DNA of 64,000 nucleotides, taken from NCBI RefSeq assembly GCF_028737205.1, contig NZ_JAQZAL010000026.1, positions 17,339-81,338 of the forward strand. The letters are read 5' to 3'. Made by a program: the position numbers and the translations under genes. This document shows, one piece after another, positions 1 to 8,532 of this stretch. How positions within the stretch are numbered: position 1 is the first letter of the stretch; each line of letters begins with the position of its first letter. This stretch comes from Actinomycetospora lutea (GTDB lineage Bacteria; Actinomycetota; Actinomycetes; Mycobacteriales; Pseudonocardiaceae). The notes below the pieces were generated by a model. The model ran no database searches and was not told where the DNA came from. It saw nothing but the letters and a program-made list of their open reading frames with translations.

Positions 1-196
1 CCGCCCACCGGGCGTAGCCGTCGGTGAGGTCGAGCTCGACGCCGAGGCGCTCGGCGGCCCCCCTCTCGAGCACCGCCCGCGTCTCCGCGAGACGCGCCGC
101 GCGCGCCTCGCCCGCGTCGGCGTAGAGCGTGCGGAGCAGGGCCAGGCCCTCGACGCCGACCATCAGCTCCTCGAGGGTGGGCCCCGGATCGGTCAC
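1..196 (-). CDS. N-terminal fragment of a probable SAM-dependent methyltransferase (runs off left edge)
   Basis: An open frame enters from the left edge on the minus strand and begins at a GTG at 194-196 (an ATG at 161-163 is the alternative). About 65 residues are visible. They include GLALLRTLYADAGEARAARL and end in GYARWA. From memory, this pattern (helical lead, then G-Y-A-x-W-A) opens a common actinomycete class I SAM-methyltransferase group. The SAM-binding motif itself would lie outside the window, so the function is inferred from the lead only. The gene is divergent from the glycosyltransferase at 241. Confidence 0.5.
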   Translation of the reverse strand, partial: MTDPGPTLEELMVGVEGLALLRTLYADAGEARAARLAETRAVLERGAAERLGVELDLTDGYARWA

Positions 197-240
197 CTCG
201 GAGACGCTACCGGCGAGGACGATCGGCGCTACCGTGCTCC

Positions 241-1393
241 ATGCGGATCCTGGTCGCGAGCACGGGCGGGGCCGGGCACGTCACCCCGCTGCTCCCGATC
301 GCCGCGGCCTGCCGGCGGGCCGGCCACGAGGTCTCGCTGATCGGTCCGCCCGAGCTCGCCGCGACCGCGGAGCGCGAGGGCCTGCCCTTCGCGTCGGGCG
401 ACGTGCCGGACCCCGCGGAGCTCGGGCCGGTGTGGGCGCGGGTGCCGCACGTGTCCGTCGCCGAGGCCGAACGTCTGGTCGTCGGGCAGGTCTTCGCGAC
501 GCTGAACGTCCGCGCGATGCTCCCCGCGGTGCGCGAGACCGTGCGCACCTGGCGGCCCGACGTCGTCGTCCGCGAGCCCGCCGAGTTCGCCGCCGCGGTG
601 GTGGCGGACGAGGAGGGCGTGCCGCACGTCCAGGTCGGCGTCGGGCTGATCTCCGCGCAGCAGCAGATGACGGAGCTCGCGGCGGACGCGGTCGAGGCGT
701 GGCGCCCGGGGCTGACCGCGCGCATCACGGCGACCCCGTACCTGACCTTCTTCCCGCCGTCGCTCGACGCCGGGCACGGGCCGGACCCGTCGCCGACCCA
801 CCGCTTCCGGCTGCCCCGGGCCGCACCGGCGCCGTTGCCCGACCACTGGGCCGGCGACGACGGCCCCCTGGTCTACGTGACCTTCGGCAGCGTGGCCGCG
901 GGCGTGCCCACCGCGGCGCCGATCTACGACGTCGCGCTGGAGGCGGTGGCCGACCTCCCGGCGCGCGTCCTGCTCACCACCGGCCACGGGATCGACGACG
1001 ACCGGCCGGCCCCGCCCGGACCGCACGTCCACGTCGCCCGCTGGGTGCCGCAGGCCGACGTCCTCGGGAGCGCGCGCGTGGTGGTCTGCCACGGCGGGTC
1101 GGGGACGACGCTCGGGGCGCTGGCGGCCGGCGTCCCGCTCGTGATCACGCCGCTGTTCGCCGACCAGCCGGCCAACGCGCGCCGCGTCGCGGAGCGGCGC
1201 GGGCCTCGCGGTCGGTCCCCGCGACCCCGGCGCCCCGACCAGCGCGATCGACCCCGCCGACCTGCGGCGCGCGATCACCGACGTGCTCGCCGACCCCGCC
1301 CCGCTCGCCGTGGCGCGCGGCGTCGCGGAGGAGATCGACGCGCTGCCCCCGGCCGACGACGCCGTCGACGTGATCGTCGCGGCCGCGCGCTGA
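241..1393 (+). pseudogene. UGT/MGT-type glycosyltransferase with a frameshift near 1195
   Basis: Starts MRILVASTGGAGHVTPLLPI, the classic GT-B opening of macrolide-type glycosyltransferases that move an activated sugar onto a small molecule. The C-terminal donor-binding block is present: W-V-P-Q-A-D-V-L, then CHGGSGTTLGALAAGVPLV, then P-L-F-A-D-Q-P-x-N-A. After VAE (codons to 1194) the frame turns into arginine-rich nonsense. Skipping one base at about 1195 restores a family-typical tail (GAGLAVGPRD... to VAAAR) ending in TGA at 1391-1393. The repaired protein would be about 383 residues, the normal family length. Either this is a true frameshift that removes the last 65 residues, or a one-base sequence error. 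The gene converges on the acyl-CoA ligase with a 3-base gap. Confidence 0.8.
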
Positions 1394-1396
1394 GGT

Positions 1397-2896
1397 TCAG
1401 CCGATCGCGCGGTCCCGTCCCGCCCAGTGCGGCGCGCGGAGCACCTTCTTGTCGACCTTCCCGAACGGGGTCACGGGGAGGTCGTCGACGAGCTCGACGG
1501 ACTTCGGGCGCGCGTACGCCGGCAGCCGGCCCCGGCTCCAGGTCACGATCGCGTCCCGATCGGCGGCCCCCGCCGCGACGACGACCGCGTGGACGGCCTC
1601 GCCCCAGTCGTCGTGCGGCACGCCGATCACGGCGACCTGCGAGACCGACGGGTGCTCGGCGAGCACGTTCTCCACCTCGCGGCAGTACACGTTCATCCCG
1701 CCGCTGATGACCATGTCCGCGTGGCGGTCCCGCAGGTGCAGGTAGCCGGCCTCGTCGAGGAAGCCGACGTCGCCGGTCCGGATCCAGCCGCCCGGGAGGA
1801 ACTCGTCCGCGGTCGCCGACGGGTCGTCGAGGTAGCCCTCGAGGACGTAGGGGGAGCGCAGGCAGACCTCGCCGGTGTCGCCCGCCGGCAGCGGCGCGAA
1901 CCGCTCGTCGACGATCGCGACGTCGGCCATGATCGACGCCCGGCCGCACGAGTCGAGCAGGTCGGGGCGGGCCGGGTCGTGGTCGTCCTTCGCCAGGCGG
2001 GTGCCCCAGTTCGGGCACTCGGTCTGGCCGTAGAGCTGCACGAACACCGGCCCGAACACCTCCAGGGCGCGGGCGAGCCGGCCGGGCGTGATCGGCGCCG
2101 CGCCGTAGACGACGGTGCGCAGGCCGAGGTCCTCCGGGCCGTCCACGGCCCCGACCACATCGAGCAGGCGGTAGAGCATCGTCGGCACGAGGAAGGTCCA
2201 GGTGATGCCGCGATCCCGCAGCGCGGCGAGCACCCGGTCGGCGTCGAACCCGGGCTCGATGACGCTCGTCGCGCCGCGGAGCAGCGCGGACTGGGCGAAC
2301 AGACCGGCCGCGTGGGCCAGCGGGGTGGTCAGCAGCAGCCGGTCGTCCTGCACGATCTCGGCCTCGAGCAGCTGGGCGTACTGCACGGCGACCGCCGAGG
2401 CCTGGGTGTGCACGACGCCCTTGGGGCGCCCGGTCGTCCCGCCGGTGAAGTAGATGGCCGCCCGCGCGTCGGAACCGATGGACAGCGCGGGGAGCTCGGG
2501 CGCGCCGTCGGTGGCGAGCTCGTCGACCAGGAGCACCGGGACGTCCGGCGGGAGCTCGACGCCCAGCGCCGGGTCGACCACCACGACGCGCGCCCGGGTG
2601 GCCGCGACGATGTGCCGGACCGTGTCCGCCGGGAGCAGCGGGTTCACCGGCACCTTCACCGCCCCCAGCCGCGCCACCGCCACGTCGACGACGACGAACT
2701 CGGCGCCGTTCTGCAGGTGGAGCGCGACCGCGTCGCCGGGCGCCACCCCGTGGGCCTGCAGCTGGGCGGCGACGGCCCGGGACCAGCGGTCGACCTCGCC
2801 GAAGGTCCAGCGGCGCCCGCCCGCCTCGACGGCGACGCGGTCCCGGTACCGGTGCAGCGCGGCCGCGAACTCGGCTCCCAGCGTTCCTCGCACCAC
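1397..2896 (-). CDS. Class I adenylate-forming acyl-CoA ligase
   Basis: A 499-residue ANL-superfamily enzyme that activates a carboxylic acid to acyl-AMP and then to the CoA thioester. All core motifs are visible: the P-loop YFTGGTTGRPKGV (about residues 150-162), the A5 motif YGQTE (about 292), GWIRTGD (about 372), the hinge region DRHADMVISGGMNVY and the C-terminal catalytic lysine context PVTPFGKVDKK. Last gene of a leftward operon (DUF35, thiolase, P450, TetR, SDR, this gene), 9 bases after the SDR stop. It probably activates the acid substrate or an intermediate of that pathway. The substrate cannot be read from sequence; medium-chain or cyclic acids are plausible. Confidence 0.9.
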   Translation of the reverse strand: MVRGTLGAEFAAALHRYRDRVAVEAGGRRWTFGEVDRWSRAVAAQLQAHGVAPGDAVALHLQNGAEFVVVDVAVARLGAVKVPVNPLLPADTVRHIVAATRARVVVVDPALGVELPPDVPVLLVDELATDGAPELPALSIGSDARAAIYFTGGTTGRPKGVVHTQASAVAVQYAQLLEAEIVQDDRLLLTTPLAHAAGLFAQSALLRGATSVIEPGFDADRVLAALRDRGITWTFLVPTMLYRLLDVVGAVDGPEDLGLRTVVYGAAPITPGRLARALEVFGPVFVQLYGQTECPNWGTRLAKDDHDPARPDLLDSCGRASIMADVAIVDERFAPLPAGDTGEVCLRSPYVLEGYLDDPSATADEFLPGGWIRTGDVGFLDEAGYLHLRDRHADMVISGGMNVYCREVENVLAEHPSVSQVAVIGVPHDDWGEAVHAVVVAAGAADRDAIVTWSRGRLPAYARPKSVELVDDLPVTPFGKVDKKVLRAPHWAGRDRAIG

Positions 2897-2905
2897 GTGT
2901 TCCCT

Positions 2906-3673
2906 TCAGTGCATCGCCATGCCGCCGTCGACGCCGAGCGTGGTCCCCGTGATGTAGGAACCGGCGTCGGACGCCAGGAGCAGCAAGGGCCCGTCGAGCT
3001 CGTCGAGGCGCCCGACGCGGCCGAGGGGCGTGGCGGCGTGGACGCTCGCGGCGCCGCGCTCGTGCGCGAGCAGCGGGGCGGTCATCTCGGAGGAGAAGAA
3101 GCCGGGCGCCAGGGCGTTGACCCGGATGCCGCGACGGGCCCACTGGCGCGCCAGGTCGCGGGTCATCCCCAGCAGCCCGGCCTTGGAGGCCGAGTAGGCG
3201 GCCTGCGGGACGTCGGTCGTCGCGAGGGCCAGCGCCGAGGAGACGTTGACGATCGACCCGCCGTCACCGGCGATCATCGCCCGGCCCGCGGCGACGGCCA
3301 TCTGGTAGGCGCCGAGGAGGTTGACCTCGAGGAGGCGTGCCGTCCGGGTGAGGTCGTCGCGCTCGCTGCGGCCGCCGTAGCCCGTGCCGGCGTTGTTGAC
3401 CAGGACGTGCACGCCGCCGAGCTCGCGGACCGCGGCGTCGACGAGGGCGTCGCACTGGGCGGCGTCGGTGACGTCGGTCGGGACGGGCAGGCACCGGCGG
3501 CCCTCGGCGACGACGGCCTCGGCGACGGTGTCGAGCAGCTCGCGGCGGCGGGCGGCCACCACGACGTCCGCACCGGCGCGCGCGAGGACCGCGGCGAAGT
3601 GGGCGCCGAGCCCGGACGACGCCCCGGTGACCAGGGCGACGCGCCCGTCGAGGCGGAAGTCGGGACCGGTCAC
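2906..3673 (-). CDS. Short-chain dehydrogenase/reductase (SDR)
   Basis: A 255-residue classical SDR: TGASSGLG cofactor motif near the N-terminus, NNAG (about residue 93), the catalytic Ser in NVSSAL, Y-S-A-S-K with the catalytic Tyr and Lys, and a C-terminal G-x-x-x-x-V-D-G-G signature. It interconverts an alcohol and a ketone with NAD(H) or NADP(H). The start is a GTG that overlaps the TetR stop by 4 bases (GTGA), so the two are translationally coupled. The likely role is oxidation of a hydroxyl group in the pathway encoded by this operon. Confidence 0.9.
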   Translation of the reverse strand: MTGPDFRLDGRVALVTGASSGLGAHFAAVLARAGADVVVAARRRELLDTVAEAVVAEGRRCLPVPTDVTDAAQCDALVDAAVRELGGVHVLVNNAGTGYGGRSERDDLTRTARLLEVNLLGAYQMAVAAGRAMIAGDGGSIVNVSSALALATTDVPQAAYSASKAGLLGMTRDLARQWARRGIRVNALAPGFFSSEMTAPLLAHERGAASVHAATPLGRVGRLDELDGPLLLLASDAGSYITGTTLGVDGGMAMH

Positions 3674-4386
3674 GACGAGGCCTCCGCGGCGAGCGGCTCG
3701 GAGACGGGCTCGGCGAGGGGCTCGGAGAGGGGCTCGGAGAGGGGCTCGGCGAGGGGCTCGGGGAGGGGCTCCGGCAGTGCGCCGAGCATGGCCCGCATGC
3801 TGCCGCCGGCGGCGAGCCCGCCGAGGGCGAGCGCGACGAGCTGGTCGGCCAGGCGGAGGTCGTCCTCCTCGCCGTGCGGGGTGAACCAGTGCTGCATCCA
3901 GTCGACCATGCCGACGATCGCCCGCGCGACGATGCGCGGCTCGGCGGCGAGCGAGAACTCGCCGGACGCGGCACCCTCGGCGACCAGGGCCTCGACCGCG
4001 GCCATGTACCGGGCGTCCATCTGTCGGAACTCGGCGAACCGGGCCGACTGCTCGAGGCGGCCGAGGTGCTCGAGGTACACGAACGCGGCCGGGTAGTACT
4101 CGCTGAAGATCCTGATCTGCATGCGGACCAGCTCGCGGAGCCGGACCGCGACGCCGCTGGCGGTGTCGGCGCGCAGCCGGTCGAGCTGGTCGAGCAGGGC
4201 TCGCGCGGGCTGCTCGACCACCGCCAGGAGGAGGTCCTCCTTGCTGTCGACGTAGTTGTAGACGCTGCCCTTGAGGATGCCGACGCGGGTGGCGATGCCC
4301 TCGAGGGTGGCGTTCTCGTACCCGTGCTCGCGGAACTCCTGGCCCGCGGCCTGCAGGATCTCCGGCCAGCGGCTGGGACGGGGCAT
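3670..4386 (-). CDS. TetR-family transcriptional regulator with a repetitive Pro/Glu/Leu tail
   Basis: 238 residues. The N-terminal helix-turn-helix is plain (IATRVGILKGSVYNYVDSKE, about residues 28-47), followed by a helical ligand-binding domain. The start is ATG at 4384-4386; the open frame continues upstream but there overlaps P450 sequence in another frame. The last 30 or so residues are a tandem four-residue repeat (x-E-P-L) produced by a 12-base DNA repeat, an unusual tail for this family. The gene lies inside the P450/thiolase operon and is a good candidate to control it and the divergent LLM operon. The inverted repeat at 7352-7371 between them is a possible operator. Confidence 0.9.
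   Translation of the reverse strand: MPRPSRWPEILQAAGQEFREHGYENATLEGIATRVGILKGSVYNYVDSKEDLLLAVVEQPARALLDQLDRLRADTASGVAVRLRELVRMQIRIFSEYYPAAFVYLEHLGRLEQSARFAEFRQMDARYMAAVEALVAEGAASGEFSLAAEPRIVARAIVGMVDWMQHWFTPHGEEDDLRLADQLVALALGGLAAGGSMRAMLGALPEPLPEPLAEPLSEPLSEPLAEPVSEPLAAEASS
3695..3778. repeat. Seven tandem copies of a 12-bp unit inside the TetR gene
   Basis: On the plus strand, the sequence GGCTCGG recurs exactly every 12 bases (3695, 3707, 3719, 3731, 3743, 3755, 3767) with minor variation in the rest of the unit. Read on the minus strand it encodes L-P-E-P, L-A-E-P, L-S-E-P type units. Unit number can change in frame by replication slippage, so the tail length may vary between strains. 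Confidence 0.9.
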
Positions 4387-4415
4387 GGGGGACTCCGGGT
4401 CGGCTGTGACGTCTT

Positions 4416-5690
4416 TCAGGGGGTGGAGAACTGCGCCGGGAAGCGTTGCATGCCGCGCGAGAGCAGGACGGGGTGCCATCGCAGCGGCTCGTCGGTCAGC
4501 CGCAGGTCGGGCAGGCGCGCGAACGCCCGGGGGATCGCGATCGAGGCCTCGAGGCGGGCCAGGGGAGCGCCCAGGCAGTAGTGCATGCCGATGCCGAACC
4601 CGAGCTGGCCGGACTTCTCGCGGGTGATGTCGAGGGTGTCCGGGTCGGCGAACACCGCGGGATCGCGGTTGGCCGACGACGGGCTGAGGAACACGCGCTC
4701 GCCGCGGCGCAGGTGCCGCCCGCGCAGCTCCACGTCGTCGCCCATCACCCGCGCGACCGTCTTCGCCGGGCCGTCGAACCGCAGGGCCTCCTCGACCATC
4801 CCGCCCACGAGCTCGGGCCGTTCCCGGAGGAGCGCGAGCTGGGAGGGGTGCCGCAGCAGCGCCAGGATCCCGCTGCCGATGAGGTTCGTCGTGGTCTCGT
4901 GGCCGGCGAACAGCAGCAGGACGCCGGTGGCGATGACCTCGTCGTGGCTCAGCGCGTCCTCGTCGTCGCGAGCGCTGATCATCGCGGAGATCAGGTCGTC
5001 GGCGGGCCGGCGCTCGTGGTCGCGGACCAGGCCCGACAGGTAGGACGTCAGCTCGGCCATGCCCTCGGCGCCGACGGCGTGCCGTGTCGCGTCGCCCATG
5101 CCGCCGAAGACGAGCCCGGTGATCTGGTCGGACCAGTCCTTGAACTGCTCGCGGTCCTCGCGGGGCACGCCGAGCATGTCGGCGATCACCGAGGCGGTCA
5201 GCGGGTACGCGAAGTCGCCGATGAGGTCGACCGTGCCGGTCCCGCGCGCGACGATCCCGTCGAGGAGCTCGGTGGCGATCTCCTCGACCGAGGCGGTCAT
5301 CCGCGTGACCGCGCGCGGGGTGAAGGCGCGGCTGAGCAGGCGGCGCAGCCGCAGGTGGTCGGGCCGGTCCTTGAACACCATCCAGCCCTCGAGCACCTCG
5401 AACGCGGCGCGCACCCGCGGGTCGGCGTCGGGGCCCTCGAGCTTGGCGCGGCGGTAGGGCGTGATCCGGTCGGAGGAGAACCGCTCGTCGCGCAGGGCGG
5501 CGGCGACGTCGCCGTGGCGCGTGATGAACCACGAGCGGTACTTCGTGCTCCAGTGCACGGGGTCGTGCTCGCGCAGCGCCGCGAGCAGCGGGTACGGGTC
5601 GGCCACCGCCTCGTCGCCGAGCAGGTCGGCGCGCTCGAGGTCGATGTGCTGGAGCGTCCCTCCGTCGCTGCGCTCGCCCCGGCGGGTCAC
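4416..5690 (-). CDS. Cytochrome P450
   Basis: 424 residues, a normal length for a soluble bacterial P450 that hydroxylates a small molecule using O2 and electrons from a ferredoxin or flavoprotein. Visible motifs: the I-helix oxygen-activation motif LLFAGHETTTN, the K-helix E-x-x-R in VEEALRF, and the heme-cysteine loop FGIGMHYCLG. The GTG start overlaps the thiolase stop by 4 bases (GTGA), which fixes the start. No ferredoxin gene is seen next to it. With the thiolase, SDR and acyl-CoA ligase it suggests oxidative breakdown of a terpenoid- or sterol-like compound. Substrate unknown. Confidence 0.92.
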   Translation of the reverse strand: MTRRGERSDGGTLQHIDLERADLLGDEAVADPYPLLAALREHDPVHWSTKYRSWFITRHGDVAAALRDERFSSDRITPYRRAKLEGPDADPRVRAAFEVLEGWMVFKDRPDHLRLRRLLSRAFTPRAVTRMTASVEEIATELLDGIVARGTGTVDLIGDFAYPLTASVIADMLGVPREDREQFKDWSDQITGLVFGGMGDATRHAVGAEGMAELTSYLSGLVRDHERRPADDLISAMISARDDEDALSHDEVIATGVLLLFAGHETTTNLIGSGILALLRHPSQLALLRERPELVGGMVEEALRFDGPAKTVARVMGDDVELRGRHLRRGERVFLSPSSANRDPAVFADPDTLDITREKSGQLGFGIGMHYCLGAPLARLEASIAIPRAFARLPDLRLTDEPLRWHPVLLSRGMQRFPAQFSTP

Positions 5691-6820
5691 CGGGCCTCCA
5701 GCACCGTCACGACGCAGGAGTTGCCGTCGAGCACCGACACGCCGCCGCCCATGGTCTCGACCAGCCCGAGGCGCGCCCCGTCGACCTGGCGCGCCCCGCA
5801 CCGTCCCCGCAGCTGCCAGCTGATCTCCGCGAGCTGCGCGAGGCCGGTGGCGCCCAGGGGGTGGCCGCGGGAGAGCAGCCCGCCCGACGGGTTGACCGGG
5901 TGCGCGCCCCCGAGCGCGGTGACGCCGCCGGCCGCGGCCTTGCCGCCGTCGCCGGGCGGCACGAGGCCGAGCGCCTCGGTGGTCACGATCTCGCCGATGG
6001 TGAAGGCGTCGTGGACCTCGACGACGTCGACGTCGGTCGCGGCGTCGAGACCGGCGGCGGTCAGGGCGTCGCGGGCGGTGTCCGCGACGACGTCGTGGCC
6101 CCAGACGTGGGGGGAGCGGTGGTTCCACGGCGCCCCGCTGCGCAGTGCCGCGCTGCGCACCACGACCTCGCCGGCGCCGCCGGTCGCCGCGGTGAGCACC
6201 GCGGCGGCGGCGCCGTCCGACGTGGGGCAGCACTGCAGCAGCGTCAGCGGGTCGGCGATCATGCGCGAGGCCAGCACCTCGACGACGGTGTAGCGGCCCG
6301 AGTACTGCGCGCGGGGGTTGTGCACGGCGTGCGCGTGGTTCTTCACCGACACCGCCGCGAGCTGCTCGGCCGTCGCCGCGCCGGAGTGCAGGTAGCGGGC
6401 GGCGCTCATCGCGTACATCGCCGGCATGGCGAGCCCCGCGCGGCCCTCGGGGTCGGTGGTCTCCGGGGTGATGGCGCCGGAGAACGCCGTGCTCATCTGC
6501 TCCAGGCCGAGCGCGAGGACCCGCCCGTAGCGCCCGGTGCGGACGGCCTCGTGGGCCTCGACGAACGCCGTCGTGCCGCTCGCGCAGGCGTTCTCCACGG
6601 TGATGATCGGGACGCCGGTGATGCCCATGGCACGCAGCACGCGCTGGGCCACCCCCGCGGGCGCGAACACGGTGCCGACCCAGACCGCGTCGACGGCCTC
6701 GACCCCGGCGTCGTCGAACGCCTCGCGCACCGCGTCCCACGCGAGCGCCACCAGGTCGCGCTCGGGCTGGCGGCCGAAGTGCGAGGTACCCACCCCGGCC
6801 ACGGCGACGGACGCGCTCAC
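5687..6820 (-). CDS. SCP2-type thiolase / lipid-transfer protein
   Basis: 377 residues. The thiolase fold is shown by the nucleophile region VENACASGTTAF (Cys about residue 85), and by the His motif GGLLSRGHPLGATG near the C-terminus. The second catalytic cysteine of true degradative thiolases is replaced by the G-G-G of LVETMGGGVS, as in SCP2-like thiolases and retro-aldolases. Start GTG overlaps the DUF35 stop by 4 bases. In actinomycete steroid catabolism, such thiolases pair with a DUF35 partner to cleave a C-C bond of an acyl-CoA. The adjacent DUF35 gene makes that the leading hypothesis here. Confidence 0.88.
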   Translation of the reverse strand: MSASVAVAGVGTSHFGRQPERDLVALAWDAVREAFDDAGVEAVDAVWVGTVFAPAGVAQRVLRAMGITGVPIITVENACASGTTAFVEAHEAVRTGRYGRVLALGLEQMSTAFSGAITPETTDPEGRAGLAMPAMYAMSAARYLHSGAATAEQLAAVSVKNHAHAVHNPRAQYSGRYTVVEVLASRMIADPLTLLQCCPTSDGAAAAVLTAATGGAGEVVVRSAALRSGAPWNHRSPHVWGHDVVADTARDALTAAGLDAATDVDVVEVHDAFTIGEIVTTEALGLVPPGDGGKAAAGGVTALGGAHPVNPSGGLLSRGHPLGATGLAQLAEISWQLRGRCGARQVDGARLGLVETMGGGVSVLDGNSCVVTVLEAR

Positions 6821-7188
6821 CGGTCCACCTCCACCTGCAGGTCGCCGGCGTCCGAGGTGCCGACCAGCCACGCCGGCCGCCCGATCGGTGCCGGCTCGTC
6901 GCCGGCGACGTGGGCCAGCACCCGCGGCCCGTCGTCGAGGTCGACGTAGGCCAGCGAGTACGGCGGGGTGTGCCCGGGCACGGCGATCCGCACCACGGTG
7001 CTGCTCCAGACGGTGCCGCGGGGGCCGAAGTGCGCAGCTTCCACCGCGGCGGCGCACGCCGGGCACCGCGGCCACGCGTAGGCCACCGGCTCGGCGCAGG
7101 CCCGGCAGCGCCGGCCCACGACGACCCAGTCGCCCTGCGCCGTGCGGTGGATCTCCGGGCGCGGATCGCCGCCCGTCGGAGAGGACAT
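6817..7188 (-). CDS. DUF35 OB-fold / zinc-ribbon acyl-CoA-associated protein
   Basis: 123 residues. A zinc ribbon is visible as C-R-A-C ... C-P-A-C with 13 residues between the pairs, followed by an OB-fold half (TVWSSTVVRI...YSLAYVDLDDG). DUF35 proteins bind acyl-CoA and form complexes with SCP2-type thiolases or aldolases. Start ATG at 7186-7188 is chosen because a GGAG ribosome site sits 6 bases ahead; upstream in-frame starts have none. First gene of the leftward catabolic operon and translationally coupled to the thiolase. Confidence 0.88.
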   Translation of the reverse strand: MSSPTGGDPRPEIHRTAQGDWVVVGRRCRACAEPVAYAWPRCPACAAAVEAAHFGPRGTVWSSTVVRIAVPGHTPPYSLAYVDLDDGPRVLAHVAGDEPAPIGRPAWLVGTSDAGDLQVEVDR

Positions 7189-7422
7189 GAGAACTCCTGC
7201 GTCTCGACTGCCGACCATGTAAGCAAACGATGAGTCGGCTAACAACTCCCACGACGGCAGGTTTCGTGCGGCGTCAGGAGGTTAACGACGGCCTGTCGGT
7301 CCGAGTCTTGACACTGCTGGTGAGGCAGACCACAGTGTGCTTCATCGCCGATGGCAAACCTTCGTTTGCCAACCCGCCCCCCGCCCTGCAGAGCGCGCTC
7401 GAGTCGACCAGGAGGACGATCG
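7189..7422. promoter_or_regulatory. Divergent control region between the P450 and LLM operons, with a perfect inverted repeat
   Basis: This 234-base gap separates two divergent operons. It holds a perfect inverted repeat with 8-base arms and a 4-base centre (TGGCAAACCTTCGTTTGCCA, 7352-7371), 52 bases ahead of the LLM start. A related half-site GCAAACGATGAG lies around 7223 near the DUF35 start. TTGACA at 7308-7313 could be a -35 box for the rightward operon, but no good -10 follows. The inverted repeat is the right size and symmetry for a TetR dimer. Confidence 0.55.
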
Positions 7423-8532
7423 ATGAAGTTCGGCTTTTTCACGATGCCGGAGCACCCGCCGATCGAGAACTGGACGTTGTCCTACGACCGCGACCTCGCC
7501 GCGATCGTCGAGGCGGAGCGACTCGGGTTCTCGGAGTACTGGATCGGTGAGCACCACACCGGCGGGTACGAGAACGTGCCGGTGCCGGAGTTCATGATCG
7601 CCAAGGCCTCGGCGCTGACGCACACGATCCGGCTCGGTACGGGCGTGGTGAACCTCCCGTACCAGGACCCCTTCATGGTCGCCGAGCGCCTGGCGTTCCT
7701 CGACCACCTCACGCACGGGCGGCTCGAGTACGGCTTCGGTGGCGGGGGGCTGCCGACCGACAAGGCGCTGTTCGGCCTGGAGCCCTCCGAGGCGGCGCCG
7801 CGCACCAACGAGGCCCTGGAGATCATCTGGCAGCTGCTGACCTCCGAGGACCCGGTCAGCTACGAGGGCGTGTACTGGAAGTACGAGGACCGCCAGCTGC
7901 AGGTCGGTCCGTACCAGGACGTGCCGCCGTTCGCGATCGCCGGCCTGACCGGCACGCACAACTACGCGAAGTGCGGCGAGAAGGGCTGGAAGCCGCTGTC
8001 GGTGCACTTCGCCCCGACCGACAACGGCACGTACATGGACGCCCCGGACCTCAAGGCGATGGGCGCCGCGATGCTGGAGGCCGGCAACCGCGCGGGCATC
8101 GCCGAGTCCGTGACCCGCGAGAACTGGCGCGTCGTGCGCGAGGTCTACGTGACCGACAACAAGGACCAGGCGCTCCGCGACATCCGTGAGGGCGTCAAGC
8201 TCTCCTACGACTACCTGTTCGGTCTCGGGCTCGGCGCCCTGATGAAGATCGGCGACGGGATGACCGACGCGGACCTGACGCTCGACTGGATGGTCGAGAA
8301 CATCCCCTGGATCGTCGGCAGCCCGGAGGAGTGCACCCGCCAGATCCAGGAGCTGGAGGAGGAGACCGGCGGCTTCGGCACCCTGCTGATCAACTGCCGC
8401 GACTGGGTCACCACCGACAAGTGGAACCGCTCGCTGGAGATGTTCGCCCGCTACGTCATGCCGAACTTCCAGGCGAACCAGCGCATGGCCCGCCGCCAGA
8501 GGATGGCCAACGTCGCGCTGGGGATCGCCTGA
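7423..8532 (+). CDS. LLM-class flavin-dependent monooxygenase
   Basis: 369 residues of the bacterial-luciferase-like fold (MKFGFFTMPEHP..., EYWIGEHHTGG, RLGTGVVNLPYQDP, GRLEYGFGGGG). Such enzymes use reduced flavin supplied by a separate reductase to oxygenate an organic substrate. A flavin-reductase gene lies in the same operon (11909-12409), and a RidA gene too, a combination seen in the Rut pyrimidine pathway and related two-component systems. Start ATG 7423 has GGAGG at 7411-7415; an earlier in-frame start at 7351 lies inside the inverted repeat region and is unlikely. First gene of the rightward operon. Confidence 0.9.
   Translation: MKFGFFTMPEHPPIENWTLSYDRDLAAIVEAERLGFSEYWIGEHHTGGYENVPVPEFMIAKASALTHTIRLGTGVVNLPYQDPFMVAERLAFLDHLTHGRLEYGFGGGGLPTDKALFGLEPSEAAPRTNEALEIIWQLLTSEDPVSYEGVYWKYEDRQLQVGPYQDVPPFAIAGLTGTHNYAKCGEKGWKPLSVHFAPTDNGTYMDAPDLKAMGAAMLEAGNRAGIAESVTRENWRVVREVYVTDNKDQALRDIREGVKLSYDYLFGLGLGALMKIGDGMTDADLTLDWMVENIPWIVGSPEECTRQIQELEEETGGFGTLLINCRDWVTTDKWNRSLEMFARYVMPNFQANQRMARRQRMANVALGIA

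Noticed and set aside
3695..3778. Short regular repeats as a possible CRISPR array
   Set aside because: Units are contiguous without spacers and lie inside the TetR coding frame, so this is a coding tandem repeat.
1427..4096. An 889-codon open frame on the plus strand opposite the ligase, SDR and TetR genes
   Set aside because: Composition is that of an antisense shadow (R, G, H, V rich), without domains or ribosome site; the opposite strand has three well-defined enzymes.
3670..5532. A 620-codon open frame spanning TetR and P450 on the minus strand
   Set aside because: Only the last 238 codons read as a protein family (TetR). The upstream part overlaps P450 sequence in a different frame and is arginine-rich nonsense, typical of GC-rich shadow frames.
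7239..7442. Short minus-strand frame across the P450/LLM divergent region
   Set aside because: It crosses the inverted repeat and the LLM ribosome site, lacks its own ribosome site and resembles no protein.
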